A DNA stretch of 64,000 bases from Cyanobacterium sp. Dongsha4 (lineage in GTDB: Bacteria; Cyanobacteriota; Cyanobacteriia; Cyanobacteriales; Cyanobacteriaceae). Of the stretch, positions 27,498-37,417 are shown one piece after another. Below the pieces are notes generated by a model. The model did not search any database. It had not been told where the DNA came from and saw only the letters and a list, made by a program, of their open reading frames with translations. Within the stretch, counting starts at the first letter, position 1, and each line of letters opens with the position of its first letter. Where the stretch lies: the NCBI RefSeq assembly GCF_036345015.1, contig NZ_CP084098.1, forward strand, positions 3,299,326 to 3,363,325, read 5' to 3'. Made by a program: the position numbers and the translations under genes.

Positions 27498-29366
27498 ATG
27501 GTAATTTCTAACACTACTTCCCCTGTCAATTTGTCGTCTTCTGATGTAGTCCCTATAAAGTGTACAGGGGCTTATGCTTTGATGGATAGTCTTTGCCGTC
27601 ATGGGGTAAAGCATATTTTTGGTTATCCGGGAGGAGCTATTCTTCCTATTTATGATGAATTATATCGCTTTGAAGCTAAAGGCGAACTGCAACATATCCT
27701 TGTTAGACATGAACAAGGGGCGGCCCATGCGGCGGATGGTTATGCTCGTGCCACTGGTAAAGTTGGGGTTTGTTTTGGAACTTCTGGACCTGGAGCAACC
27801 AATTTAGTGACTGGTATTGCCACCGCACATATGGACTCTATTCCCATGGTAATTATTACAGGGCAGGTGACAAGAGCCGCTATTGGTTCTGATGCTTTTC
27901 AGGAAACTGATATTTATGGTATCACTCTACCTATTGTCAAACATTCTTATGTTGCTCGTAATGCCGCAGATATTCCTTGGATTATTGCTGAGGCTTTCCA
28001 TATTGCTAGTACAGGCAGACCAGGTCCTGTGTTGGTGGATATTCCCAAAGATGTTGGTTTAGAGGAGTTTTACTATCAACCTGTTAACCCCGGAGAGGTA
28101 AAATTACCGGGTTATCGTCCCACTGTCAAGGGAAATCCCCGCCAAATTAGTGCGGCTTTGGATTTGATTAGTGAAGCAAAACAACCCTTACTTTATGTTG
28201 GAGGCGGTGCAGTTTTATCTAATGCCCATGCTCAAATTAAGGAATTAGCTGAACTTTTCCAAATTCCTGTAACTACTACTCTAATGGGTTTAGGTGCATT
28301 TGATGAACACAATTCTCTTTCTGTGGGAATGTTAGGAATGCACGGCACTGCTTACGCCAATTTTGCGGTAAGTGAGTGTGATTTATTAATTGCCGTTGGT
28401 GCGAGATTTGATGATCGAGTAACGGGTAAATTAGATGAATTTGCTTCCCGTGCTAAAGTTATTCATATTGATATTGATCCTGCGGAAGTTGGTAAAAATC
28501 GTCGTCCTGATGTGCCTATTGTAGGGGATGTGCGTCAAGTTTTAGAGCAAATGTTGCAACGGGCAAGGGAGTTGGATTTGTCTAACACAGACGGCTTAAC
28601 CCAAGATTGGTTAAAACGCATTGATAAATGGAAAGAAGATTATCCTTTAGTTGTACCCCATCCAGAAGATGCTCTTTCTCCTCAAGAGGTTATTGTGGAA
28701 GTTGGTCGTCAAGCACCTCATGCTTATTATACTACTGATGTGGGTCAACATCAAATGTGGTCAGCACAATTTTTGAAAACAGGTCCTCGCCGTTGGATTT
28801 CTAGTGCAGGTTTAGGCACTATGGGTTATGGTTTACCTGCGGCTATGGGGGCTCAAGTTGCTTTAGCAGATGAAGATGTTATCTGTATCAGTGGTGATGC
28901 TAGTTTTCAAATGAATTTGCAGGAATTAGCTACTTTAGCTCAATACAACATCAAAGCCAAAACCGTTATTATCAACAATGGTTGGCAGGGCATGGTTCGT
29001 CAATGGCAGGAAACTTTTTATGGAGAACGTTATTCTGCTTCTAATATGTCCACAGGAATGCCTAATTTTGAACTCTTAGCTCAGGCTTTTGGGGTTAAGG
29101 GTATTACTGTTCGTAATCGTGAGCAGTTAAAAGGTGCGATCGCATCTATGTTGGAACATGATGGTCCTGTGTTACTAGATGTTCATGTTAAGCGGGATGA
29201 AAATTGTTATCCAATGGTTGCCCCGGGTAAAAGTAATGCTCAAATGTTAGGTTTACCGAAAAAAGCACCAGAAAAACAACATTTAGAAGTACAAGTTTGT
29301 ACTAATTGCGGTACTCACAATTCTGGAGAAAGTAATTTTTGCTCTGAATGTGGCACGAAGTTGTAG
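27498..29366 (+). CDS. ilvB: Acetolactate synthase large subunit with C-terminal zinc ribbon
   Basis: Thiamine-diphosphate enzyme catalysing the first common step of branched-chain amino acid synthesis. The ATG at 27498 is preferred over a TTG 18 bases earlier, which adds only six residues. The catalytic glutamate lies in [14 protein letters not shown] near 71, after [16 protein letters not shown]. The FAD region is near 280-300 ([14 protein letters not shown]), and the cofactor motif [19 protein letters not shown] lies near 467-485. The last 22 residues form a four-cysteine ribbon (CTNCGTHN...FCSECGTKL), absent from the E. coli enzyme. The regulatory subunit gene is not adjacent. Confidence 0.95.
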   Translation: MVISNTTSPVNLSSSDVVPIKCTGAYALMDSLCRHGVKHIFGYPGGAILPIYDELYRFEAKGELQHILVRHEQGAAHAADGYARATGKVGVCFGTSGPGATNLVTGIATAHMDSIPMVIITGQVTRAAIGSDAFQETDIYGITLPIVKHSYVARNAADIPWIIAEAFHIASTGRPGPVLVDIPKDVGLEEFYYQPVNPGEVKLPGYRPTVKGNPRQISAALDLISEAKQPLLYVGGGAVLSNAHAQIKELAELFQIPVTTTLMGLGAFDEHNSLSVGMLGMHGTAYANFAVSECDLLIAVGARFDDRVTGKLDEFASRAKVIHIDIDPAEVGKNRRPDVPIVGDVRQVLEQMLQRARELDLSNTDGLTQDWLKRIDKWKEDYPLVVPHPEDALSPQEVIVEVGRQAPHAYYTTDVGQHQMWSAQFLKTGPRRWISSAGLGTMGYGLPAAMGAQVALADEDVICISGDASFQMNLQELATLAQYNIKAKTVIINNGWQGMVRQWQETFYGERYSASNMSTGMPNFELLAQAFGVKGITVRNREQLKGAIASMLEHDGPVLLDVHVKRDENCYPMVAPGKSNAQMLGLPKKAPEKQHLEVQVCTNCGTHNSGESNFCSECGTKL

Positions 29367-29473
29367 TTCGGAGTTCGGAGTTCGGAGAGTAGGGAGTGGG
29401 GAGAAGAATCTTCATTCACCTAACATCTGAAACCTGACTTCTCTCCTAATCAATTATTCATTATTAATTCTTT

Positions 29474-30178
29474 ATGTTATTTAATCAATCAAAATTACTT
29501 CTTACTATTGGTTGTTTTGGTTTACTTTCAATGCAACCAGTTTTAGCACAAGAACAAATGTTAAAAACGATTACTGTTACAGGAGAGGGTATAGAAAGAA
29601 TACCTACTACCATTGCTAATGTACAGTTGGGGGTTGAAATCCAAGGAGAAAATGCTTCTCAAGTTCAAGAGGAGGTAGCCCAAAAAAGTAATTCTTTAGT
29701 AAACCTACTAAAATCTCGTTCTGTACAAAGACTGCAAACTAGCGGTATTCAATTAAGTCCGAATTATAGTTATAACGATAATCAGAGAAAATTAATCGGT
29801 TATGTTGCCACCAATCTTGTTAGTTTTGAGTTACCTATCGACAAAGTGGGTGCTGTTTTAGATGAAAGTGTTAAAGTTGGTGCTACTCGTATTGATAATG
29901 TTACTCTTACCGCCGAAGAAGATGCGATCGCATCTGCTCAAGAAAAAGCTCTAGTTAAGGCAACAGAATCAGCACAAAAACAGGCTAATGTTATTTTACA
30001 GACTCTAAATTTAAACCCTCAAGAAATTATCACCATCAGTGTTAATGGGGCAAATAATCCCAATCCTGTGATAATGCCCAGAATGCGTAGTGCGATGGAA
30101 GCTAGTGTGGCAAATACTCCTGTTGTCGGTGGCGAACAAACGGTTTCTGCTTCTGTGACTCTGCAAATTCGTTATTAA
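29474..30178 (+). CDS. SIMPL (DUF541) domain periplasmic protein
   Basis: A 234-residue exported protein. It has a signal peptide (KLLLTIGCFGLLSMQPVLAQ, cleavage after the AQA-like site near 25), then a single SIMPL domain: KTITVTGEGIERIPTTIANVQLGVEIQG near 32-60 and the C-terminal conserved strand VSASVTLQIRY. The family is widespread and its role in bacteria is poorly known. The gene stands alone, 107 bases after ilvB. That spacer carries GGAGTTC heptamer repeats. Confidence 0.88.
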   Translation: MLFNQSKLLLTIGCFGLLSMQPVLAQEQMLKTITVTGEGIERIPTTIANVQLGVEIQGENASQVQEEVAQKSNSLVNLLKSRSVQRLQTSGIQLSPNYSYNDNQRKLIGYVATNLVSFELPIDKVGAVLDESVKVGATRIDNVTLTAEEDAIASAQEKALVKATESAQKQANVILQTLNLNPQEIITISVNGANNPNPVIMPRMRSAMEASVANTPVVGGEQTVSASVTLQIRY

Positions 30179-30271
30179 GGGTAACAGATTTTCATTGGTG
30201 CTAGTGTACAATAAATGGATTTTAGAATAGATAAATTTCACCAAAGTATCAATTCTAAAAGCTCTAAACCT

Positions 30272-30290
30272 TGATCACATTCAGATCAAT
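30272..30290. repeat. Inverted repeat in the spacer before the symporter gene
   Basis: TTGATC-acattca-GATCAA forms a 6-bp stem with a 7-base loop in the 228-base spacer 30179-30406. It could be a weak terminator of the SIMPL gene or an operator. No T-run follows, so its role is undecided. Confidence 0.35.
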
Positions 30291-30406
30291 TTGAGGAAGC
30301 AACATTTTTGTTTTACAACTAAATTATTTTATCTTGAGAGGATGGGAGATGTTACTATATTTACCATAAAATGACTTGAGTCCATCATTCATGTAAAAAA
30401 GCCTCA

Positions 30407-31912
30407 ATGAATCAAAAAACATCCATAAATCAATCCCCTTTAAGTTCATTAATCCCCATTCTTATCGGAATTTTTGTCGGCATTTTATTGGGGGGTTTTT
30501 TACCTATCTGGGGACAAGAAGTTAAATTTTTAGGAGAATTATTTATTAATGCCTTATTAATGTTGGTTGTGCCTTTGGTTATAACTTCCATGATAGCTAG
30601 TATCACTTCTTTAGGCGATATTAGTAAATTAAAAGGTATTGGCTTAAAAACAATTATTTTTTATTTTATAACCACTGGAATAGCTGTAATTTTAGGCTTA
30701 GTTTTAGTTAATATCACTCAACCCGGAGTTGCTCAAGATGATGCGGAAAGAGTCTTATTAAGAGGTGGAGAAATTTTAACTGAAGTAGAATATAAAGTTG
30801 AAGAAAATGAAGTTTTGCTCTCAGATACAAATTTAAGAAAATCTTTTGATGATCGTTATTTTGTTTCTTTAATTGATCAAGATATTCGGGGAAATATTCT
30901 CGAAAAAACTACTATTAATAGTCAAAAAATAATTGTTTCTCAGTGGGAAAATAGTCAAGGAGAAATCGTTTCTCCTCTCAGAAGAGGAAGAGGCATAAAA
31001 ATAGATTTAACTATTGCTAAAAGAATAGAAGGTAAAGAAAAAAGTTCGATCAAAACAACCCTTGAGCAAGTAGTCACAGATTTACTTCCCCGTAATTTAT
31101 TTCAATCAATGGTAGAAAATGACGTTTTACCTTTAATCATTTTTTCCCTCGTTTTTGGTGCGATTTTAACTACCTTAGAAGATGGACAAATAGTCATAGA
31201 TTTTATCTCCGTTTTAAATAAAGCTATCCTAAAAATTGTCGATTTAATTCTTATTTTTGCTCCCATTGGTATTGGTGCATTAATCGCAGGGCGCTTAGGA
31301 GATGCAGGGGGATTTGAAGGGTTTGGCAGTGAATTTCTCTCTCTTTGGAAATATTCTAGTACAGTGATACTAGGTCTAGCTTTACACGGATTTTTCATTT
31401 TAACCTCTATACTTTACCTTATCACCTCTCGATCGCCCTTTGATTATTTAAGAAAAACATCCCCTGCCTTAATTACAGCTTTTTCCACCTCCTCTAGTTC
31501 TGCCACAATTCCTGTCACCCTTGAATGTGCCATCAAAAATAATAAAGTCGATAGTAAAATTGCTGATTTTGTTATACCTCTAGGAGCGACAATTAACATG
31601 GATGGTACAGCCCTTTATGAAGCAGTTGCCGCCGTTTTTATTGCCCAAATCTACGGTATAGAATTAAGTCTGGGGCAGTTAATTGTTATTTTCTTGACTG
31701 CAACCTTAGCGGCAGTAGGGGCGGCAGGTATTCCCGAAGCAGGACTCGTCACTATGGTAATAGTATTAAAAGCAGTTAATATACCAGTAGAGGGTATTTC
31801 CTTAATTCTTGTTATCGACTGGTTTTTAGATCGTTGTCGCACTACAATCAATGTTTGGGGAGATAGTGTTGGTGCGGCTGTTATTAATCACCTTAGTCAA
31901 GAGAATGAATGA
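30407..31912 (+). CDS. Dicarboxylate/amino acid:cation symporter (DAACS family) with large loop insertion
   Basis: Secondary transporter of the GltP/DctA (EAAT) fold. It has 501 residues against about 400-430 for the family. Family signatures are clear: the serine-rich hairpin AFSTSSSSATIPVTLECA near 364-381, the substrate and sodium motif NMDGTALYEAVAAVFIAQ near 396-413, and VDWF-type DRCRTTINVWGDSVGAAV at the end. The extra length is a hydrophilic insert of about 110 residues (about 105-215) in an early loop that contains no recognised domain. The transported substrate (glutamate, aspartate or C4-dicarboxylate) cannot be told from sequence reading. Confidence 0.92.
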   Translation: MNQKTSINQSPLSSLIPILIGIFVGILLGGFLPIWGQEVKFLGELFINALLMLVVPLVITSMIASITSLGDISKLKGIGLKTIIFYFITTGIAVILGLVLVNITQPGVAQDDAERVLLRGGEILTEVEYKVEENEVLLSDTNLRKSFDDRYFVSLIDQDIRGNILEKTTINSQKIIVSQWENSQGEIVSPLRRGRGIKIDLTIAKRIEGKEKSSIKTTLEQVVTDLLPRNLFQSMVENDVLPLIIFSLVFGAILTTLEDGQIVIDFISVLNKAILKIVDLILIFAPIGIGALIAGRLGDAGGFEGFGSEFLSLWKYSSTVILGLALHGFFILTSILYLITSRSPFDYLRKTSPALITAFSTSSSSATIPVTLECAIKNNKVDSKIADFVIPLGATINMDGTALYEAVAAVFIAQIYGIELSLGQLIVIFLTATLAAVGAAGIPEAGLVTMVIVLKAVNIPVEGISLILVIDWFLDRCRTTINVWGDSVGAAVINHLSQENE

Positions 31913-31978
31913 ATTTACTTTTAGCAATTAAAAATTAATTTCTCCCTAAGCCCCTAATCACTAATTCCAAACTAAGAT

Positions 31979-32321
31979 AACCTGAGTTTTGGTTAAGCAG
32001 ATTGAGGTGAAATCCATTCTAAGGGAAGGTGGGGCTTTTTTGGTTGATGACAATATGCGATTAACCCACATAATATATTGACACAAAAATTTATTAGTAA
32101 ACGATGACCAGAATGTTATATTTTTGAGCTGATGATTGATTGTTTCGACAATCACTCGTTTTCGAGATAAAAGTTTGTTATGAAGTCTCATTAATTTATT
32201 CTTCATATTGCGTCTGGGTTTGGCAAAAAAACTCAATGCCAAAATCTTTCAGTAGCTTTGTGGCTAATTTTTGTGAGACATAGCCTCTATCACCAAAAAC
32301 TTTTCCCCAAAAATCTTTTAA
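31979..32321 (-). mobile_element. 3' fragment of an IS982-type element
   Basis: The right end, read on the minus strand, is AACCTGAGTTTTGGTTAAG, identical to the revcomp right end of the complete element at 54265-55230. The fragment then runs back through the transposase 3' third (FFAKPRRNMKNKLMRLH and SRKRVIVETINHQLK). An 11-base deletion relative to the full copy (near 32115) shifts the frame, and the homology stops near 32321, where the 5' two thirds of the element are missing. It abuts a tRNA-Arg gene 34 bases further on. It cannot make a transposase. Confidence 0.9.
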
Positions 32322-32354
32322 TGTACACTTTTATATTAAAAGGTTTAAATAAGA

Positions 32355-32428
32355 CGAGTACGGAGGGATTTGAACCCCCGACACCCAGAACCGGAATCTG
32401 GTGCTCTATCCAACTGAGCTACGCACCC
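32355..32428 (-). tRNA. trnR: tRNA-Arg (anticodon CCG)
   Basis: The minus strand gives GGGTGCG for the acceptor arm, the D-arm region TAGCTCAGTTGGATAGAGCA, the anticodon arm CCAGA-TTCCGGT-TCTGG with CCG at positions 34-36, and the T-arm GGGGGTTCAAATCCCTCC. The closing strand is CGTACTC with discriminator G. The acceptor contains two G-U pairs. CCA is not encoded. The gene has no tRNA neighbours and lies next to an IS982 fragment. Confidence 0.93.
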
Positions 32429-32605
32429 AACTTTAGAAGTAATAATACTATCTAGTTTAGTATTTTAGTATAGCAGTTATCAATGGGTTGTGATATTTTT
32501 TATTGTATTTAAAAACATTGAAAAACTCAATCAATAACTCTCCAATAAAAACACTAAACCTCACATTTTTTAAAAGAAGCCTATCTCACAACTCCAATTT
32601 AATTG

Positions 32606-32668
32606 CTATATATCTCCCGTTAATAAAAAAAATAATAACCGTTTGGGAAAAGTTAACGGGAGTCTTTT
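32606..32668. terminator. Possible terminator downstream of rpsR
   Basis: CTCCCGTTAA (32614-32623) and TTAACGGGAG (32653-32662) form a 10-bp stem with a long AT-rich loop and TCTTTTTT after it in the plus direction. On the minus strand a smaller stem CCGTT..AACGG is followed by a T-rich run, which would suit the end of rpsR. Which strand is served is uncertain. Confidence 0.4.
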
Positions 32669-32719
32669 TTACACGTTAAAGTGATTTAAAATATTAGCGA
32701 TTAAACCTTCAAATTAAAT

Positions 32720-32935
32720 TTAACCTTCTACGTTTAAGAAAGGTAATAAAGCCAATTGTCTAGCTCTTTTTACAGCATTGGTTAAATCTCTTTGCTGACG
32801 AGCGGTTAAGCCAGTGATACGACGAGGAAGCATTTTGCCTCTTTCTGTTACAAATTTATGGAGCAATTCTAAATCTTTATAGTCTATTTTTTGATCTAGA
32901 GGAATAGGAGATAATCTTTTACGAAAATAAGCCAT
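32720..32935 (-). CDS. rpsR: 30S ribosomal protein S18
   Basis: A 71-residue small-subunit protein. Opening with [22 protein letters not shown], it carries the family core [34 protein letters not shown], complete to the last residues. It follows rpmG by 52 bases on the same strand. The rpmG-rpsR pair is a conserved cyanobacterial and plastid arrangement and is probably one transcript. Confidence 0.97.
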   Translation of the reverse strand: MAYFRKRLSPIPLDQKIDYKDLELLHKFVTERGKMLPRRITGLTARQQRDLTNAVKRARQLALLPFLNVEG

Positions 32936-32987
32936 AATTTACCTTTAATTTTTTACTTTAATTTTTTGAAAATTGTCCCGAATAAAA

Positions 32988-33182
32988 CTATTTAATTTCT
33001 TTGTGAATAGTATGTTTATTGCAATGGGTACAGAATTTTTTAATTTCCATTCTACCAGTAGTATTTCTTCTATTTTTCATGGTAGTATAGCGAGAAACCC
33101 CTTTAGAACGTTTGTCAGGGTTGCTACGACACTCTGTACATTCAAGAGTGATGATAATACGGACACCTTTTTTACTTGCCAT
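32988..33182 (-). CDS. rpmG: 50S ribosomal protein L33
   Basis: A 64-residue large-subunit protein. It has [18 protein letters not shown] at the start and two CxxC pairs (CTEC near 16 and CTHC near 55) that can bind zinc, with the typical [25 protein letters not shown] core. It is first gene of the rpmG-rpsR unit. The frames on the opposite strand here are shadows. Confidence 0.97.
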   Translation of the reverse strand: MASKKGVRIIITLECTECRSNPDKRSKGVSRYTTMKNRRNTTGRMEIKKFCTHCNKHTIHKEIK

Positions 33183-33372
33183 TTTTTTAGCTTAAGTTAC
33201 TATGGGAGTAATTTTATACACAATCTACTATTATCTTATATTGACCCCTTTTTTGACAAGCCCCCGATTAAATAATCCAAGGCAAACCCACACTAAAAAT
33301 CCTCAAAGAAAAATAACTCGGTGCAAAACGAAATTCTTTTATAACTTTCACGGCTCTAAAAATGTTATATCT

Positions 33373-34380
33373 CTAACTAGCTTCAGAAATTAAACTCTCT
33401 CCAACCTCTAACCTTGTCCCATTTATAAAATTCCATGCTGACTGTAACTTTTTCCCTGCTAACTGTACTTCCAATATCAGCAATAAACCGTTTCCAGTTT
33501 GCACCACAAAACCGAAATTTTTAATAGTTTTTACAATTTCCCCAACATTGCCAGAAATTTCATTGATACCTTGTAGGTAATTAGGAAGTTTTTGAAATTG
33601 AGGTGGTAATTCTAAATTTTCAATTTCTCCTAAAGGTAAACTTTGAGTTATCTTCAGATTTTGTTCTCGGAATGTTGTTAGGCAATTAGGATAAAATCCA
33701 CGAATTTGATTATGAATTTCTAAAGCAGATTTAGACCAATCAATAATATAGTCTTCTTTGGTTATTAATCTAGCATAAGTTGCTTTTTTCTCATTCTGAG
33801 GAATAGGAGTAAGTTGTCTTAAGCTGATTTTCTCCAACGTTTCTAACAATAAATCAGCCCCTTGATTTGCTAGTTGAACAGAAAGATCATTTAAATTAGT
33901 AAATAAATTAATGGGGGTAGAAGATTTTAATAGCATATCTCCTGTATCCATACCCTCATTCATTAACATCGTGGTGATACCAGTTTCCTTCTTCCCATGA
34001 AAGAGACTCCATTGAATAGGTGCCGCACCTCTATATTCAGGCAAAATTGAACCATGAACATTGATACAACCGAATTTTGGTATTCTTAATATCTCCGAGG
34101 AAAGAATTTGTCCATAAGCAACAACTACAAAAACATCTGCATGACTATCTTTTAGTCGTTGTAAAGTTTCTTGGTCTTTTTTGATTCTTGATGGTTGCCA
34201 TATTGGTAAATTATTTTTTAACGCCACTTGTTTCACAGGAGAGGGAATCATTTTACTTCCTCTACCCCTTTTTTTATCTGGTTGGGTTACAACGGCAATA
34301 ATTTCGTGATTTTCTGTAGTAATTAATTTTTCTAAAGTAGTAACTGCAAATTCAGGTGTCCCAAAAAAAACAATACGCAT
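33373..34380 (-). CDS. fmt: Methionyl-tRNA formyltransferase
   Basis: Formylates initiator Met-tRNA using 10-formyl-tetrahydrofolate. It has 335 residues. MRIVFFGTPEFAVTTLEKL opens the Rossmann domain, the catalytic loop GCINVHGSILPEYRGAAPIQW (Asn, His and the SxLP signature) lies near 104-124, and MNEGMDTGDMLL near 141 is the folate-site region. The C-terminal OB-type domain runs from about 210. The upstream cupin gene is 26 bases away on the same strand and may share its promoter, although no functional link is known. Confidence 0.96.
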   Translation of the reverse strand: MRIVFFGTPEFAVTTLEKLITTENHEIIAVVTQPDKKRGRGSKMIPSPVKQVALKNNLPIWQPSRIKKDQETLQRLKDSHADVFVVVAYGQILSSEILRIPKFGCINVHGSILPEYRGAAPIQWSLFHGKKETGITTMLMNEGMDTGDMLLKSSTPINLFTNLNDLSVQLANQGADLLLETLEKISLRQLTPIPQNEKKATYARLITKEDYIIDWSKSALEIHNQIRGFYPNCLTTFREQNLKITQSLPLGEIENLELPPQFQKLPNYLQGINEISGNVGEIVKTIKNFGFVVQTGNGLLLILEVQLAGKKLQSAWNFINGTRLEVGESLISEAS

Positions 34381-34406
34381 TCTTTCTAAATATATAAATT
34401 ATGTGA

Positions 34407-34778
34407 TCATTCTTCATCAGGAAAACGAATTATATCATCATCCCCTAAATATTCCCCATTTTGAATTTCAATCATTACTAGAGGCACAACCCCGGGATTT
34501 TCAACTCTATGACGGGTATTCATGGGGACATAGGTTGATTGTTTGGGCAGTAAAAGTTGTTCTTTGCCATTAAAGGTTACTTTCGCTGTTCCTGCCACTA
34601 CAACCCAATGTTCACTACGATGATAGTGAAGTTGAGTGCTGATATGATGTCCTGGTTTAACTGTAATTTTGTTAATACGGTAATTTTTACCTTGTTCTAA
34701 AACCGCAACCATTCCCCAAGGGGGAGTTCTAATATTTGCTGATGATGCAGATTCGGGAAAATTAGAATTAATACTCAT
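34407..34778 (-). CDS. Cupin-domain protein, mannose-6-phosphate isomerase type II-like
   Basis: A 123-residue single cupin barrel. The metal-binding motif HHISTQLHYHRSEHWVVVAGTAKVTFNG (His pair plus Glu and later His) and the second motif YVPMNTRHRVENPG match the C-terminal cupin of mannose-1-phosphate guanylyltransferase / mannose-6-phosphate isomerase proteins. As a stand-alone domain it may isomerise a sugar phosphate. The pathway is not shown by context. Confidence 0.85.
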   Translation of the reverse strand: MSINSNFPESASSANIRTPPWGMVAVLEQGKNYRINKITVKPGHHISTQLHYHRSEHWVVVAGTAKVTFNGKEQLLLPKQSTYVPMNTRHRVENPGVVPLVMIEIQNGEYLGDDDIIRFPDEE

Positions 34779-34825
34779 GATTTATCTAACTTGGTTGAAT
34801 ATGACTCGTAGTCAAATCAAAAAGA

Positions 34826-34870
34826 AAAAGCCCCTGAGAGTCTTGCCATGTTTCGACCTCAAGGACTTTT
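34826..34870 (-). terminator. Terminator for the MscS-type gene
   Basis: The arms AAAAGCCCCTGAGAGTC and GACCTCAAGGACTTTT pair with some G-U pairs and a 12-base loop. On the minus strand the stem ends in GGGGC followed by T5-C-T5. It lies between the stop of the channel gene (34966) and the start of the cupin gene. Confidence 0.65.
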
Positions 34871-34965
34871 ACTTATTTCACTCCTCACCTACTGTTAATT
34901 ATATCCTATTTTTTCTGAATAGTTGTAAAAAAAGTTACCTTTTTTAAAAAAACTCTGAATTCAAA

Positions 34966-35841
34966 TTAACTTGACGGCTTAGTAATTGCACCATTTACCA
35001 CATAATGATGTTCTGGTACGGGATAACCTGCTTCCCCGAAAGTTTCACGAATCACTTTATTTGTGTCAAAGTAAACTTGCCAATAATTATCATTGCTACA
35101 GTATGGGCGTACTGCTAACACTGGACCAGCAAAATTAAATTCTAAAATCTCGACATCTGGTTGAGGTTCTGTAATTACATTAGGAATTTGACTTAATTTA
35201 TCTTTGAGAAGTGCGATCGCTTCTTGATGATTAACACTATGATTTAATTGGGCGACTAAATCAACTCGACGATAAGGATTAGCAGAATAATTTTGGATGT
35301 TATCGGAGAAAATTTTATTGTTACCTACCACTGTCTTTACATTATCGGGAGTGTTAATGGTTGTGACGAATAATCCGATTTCTTCTACTGTGCCTGTTAC
35401 TCCTCCTGCTGAAATAAAATCACCTACAGCGAAGGGGGTAAAAATAATTAAAAATACCCCTGCGGCGAAATTAGCTAAAAGTCCCCCCCAAGCCGCACCG
35501 ATGGCAATACCCGCCGCCGCCAACAAAGCGGCAAAAGAAGTGGTTTCGATACCAAAATATCCTAAAATAGCGACCACTAACACTATTTTTAGGGCAACGA
35601 TGAGAAAATTCGTTAAATAACTGATGAGAGTTAAATCAATTTGTTGTCTTTTCAAGACTCTGGATAATAGTTTAACCCCTTTGTTGATTAACCATTGTCC
35701 AATAATCCAAAGTGCGATCGCACCTACTAACTTTATACCAAAGTTAGCCAGTTGTTCTTTAATAGTTTGTAGGAAAACATTAACCCTTTCGACTTGAATT
35801 TCATCGATGGGTAATTGAGAAAAAAAAAGCCCTAACAACAT
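34966..35841 (-). CDS. Small-conductance mechanosensitive ion channel (MscS family)
   Basis: A 291-residue inner-membrane channel that opens on membrane tension. Three membrane helices precede the pore-lining segment AALLAAAGIAIGAAWGGLLANFAAGVFLIIFTPF near 107-140, which has the Gly/Ala packing pattern of MscS TM3. The beta domain follows (VGDFISAGGVTGTVEEIGLFVTTI near 142-165), then the alpha-beta C-terminal vestibule. The length is close to E. coli MscS (286). It is monocistronic. Confidence 0.93.
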   Translation of the reverse strand: MLLGLFFSQLPIDEIQVERVNVFLQTIKEQLANFGIKLVGAIALWIIGQWLINKGVKLLSRVLKRQQIDLTLISYLTNFLIVALKIVLVVAILGYFGIETTSFAALLAAAGIAIGAAWGGLLANFAAGVFLIIFTPFAVGDFISAGGVTGTVEEIGLFVTTINTPDNVKTVVGNNKIFSDNIQNYSANPYRRVDLVAQLNHSVNHQEAIALLKDKLSQIPNVITEPQPDVEILEFNFAGPVLAVRPYCSNDNYWQVYFDTNKVIRETFGEAGYPVPEHHYVVNGAITKPSS

Positions 35842-36268
35842 AATTTTGAGAGAAATGCTGATGATAATTATTTTAATGGGTTAATTATAATCTTAAAAAT
35901 TCCATGAAGAGATTAAATAAAATTTAAGATTTATTAAATTACAGCAACACTTTGTGGATTAGGCTAAAACTGATTGAACTTAACATTGCAGGGCAATCGC
36001 ATACTAATTTTTGGTCAACGAAGTCATAATACTTTGAACGATCACTAATGATAAAATGCTAGTAATTTTCTCAATAAAACCTGCTTTTTTGACTCTTATT
36101 GCGAAAATAATGGAGTATGCGTTCGCCCTGCTTAACATTGTGTTTTCATTGAAAATGGAGTCAATTGGCAGTACAATGGGGGGAATTAAATCCTCAAGAA
36201 AACATCAGTAAACTTCTTTAGAGTTAATTTTATCACTGTTGCCTTTTGCCCTTTTATAATTCTCTATC

Positions 36269-37404
36269 ATGATTGTTAATGTTTTTTTTTACCTCTAATC
36301 TTAGGTGCGATCGCGTTTTATGTATATAGTATCTATGGGGTAAAAAGTTTTTTTGAGGAGGAAATAGATATAAATGAAAGTTTCTTCCCAGCCATTTCCA
36401 TACTTAAGCCCTTATGTGGTTTAGAAGATAATTTAAAAGAAAATTTAACCTCTTTTATTCAACAAAATTACCCTCAATATCAGATTATTTTTTGTGTTAG
36501 AGATGTTAATGATCCCGTTATCATTTTAGTACAGGAATTAATCGCTTCTTTTCCAGAAAAAGATTTAAAATTAATAGTGTGCGATCGCATCTTTGGCTAT
36601 AATTATAAAGCTAGTAATTTAGCCAACGGCTTACCCCATTGTGACTACGATTTTATTTTAATTGCAGATAGTGATATAGAAGTTAAACCAGACTATTTAA
36701 AAACCGTTATTCAACCTTTTCAAGAAAAAAAAATAGCCGTTGTTACCTGTCTCTATGAATCTATTGGTAATCACCTTGTTTCTATTTTAGAATCTTTAAA
36801 TATGAGTGGTAATTTCATCCCCAGAGTTATAACCGCAAAAAAATTAGAAGGGGTGAAATTTGCTTTTGGCTCAACGATTATAATTAGAAAAAAAGTTTTA
36901 GAAGAAATTGGTAATTTTGATCAATTAATTAATAATATTGCCGATGATTTTTTATTGGGAAATCTCCCGACAAAATTAGGTTATCAAGTTAAATTAGTCA
37001 ACTATATAGTTACGCACCATGTAGGAAAAGAAACATTTAGCAACTATTTAACAAGGCAAACGCGCTGGTTAAAGTGTATTCGAGTTCAGCGTTTTTGGGG
37101 TTATATAGGAATGATTTTCACTCAAGGAATTGCCACAAGCACTATATTTTTTTGTATAAGCAACTTTAAATTTTCCGCATTTTTACTATTAATAATAACT
37201 TATTTTTTGAGATTGAATTTAGCCTATCAAGTAGGAATAAAATATTTAAAAAATTCAACCTGTCATCAATATTTAGGGTTAACTATACTTGTTGATTTTA
37301 TTAACTTATATATATGGATAAAAGCATTATTTGGTAATCAAATTAAATGGCGTGACAACGAATTTATTGTTAACAAAGATGGAGAATTAAGCGAACGATG
37401 CTAA
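36269..37404 (+). pseudogene. hpnI: Hopanoid glycosyltransferase HpnI, frameshifted at a T9 run
   Basis: GT2/ceramide-glucosyltransferase-type enzyme that adds the sugar to bacteriohopanetetrol. The ATG at 36269 (MIVNVFF) reads into a stop after nine codons. One extra T in the T9 run at 36282-36290 would join it to a continuous frame, LPLILGAIAFYVYSIYG (membrane helix) then SILKPLCGLEDNLKENL, CVRDVNDPV, the DSD metal site in FILIADSDIEVK, DDFLLG and the QTRW motif, to the stop at 37404. The joined protein has 378 residues, the family's length. No ATG, GTG or TTG lies in the main frame before the GTG at 36577, which would delete the first glycosyltransferase strand. So either this is a sequencing error, a mutation, or slippage rescues it. 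Confidence 0.85.
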
Positions 37405-37417
37405 TTAATATTTAATC

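Noticed and set aside
32973-33275. 100-residue frame on the plus strand
   Set aside because: It lies opposite rpmG, whose sequence is unmistakable. The frame is a shadow.
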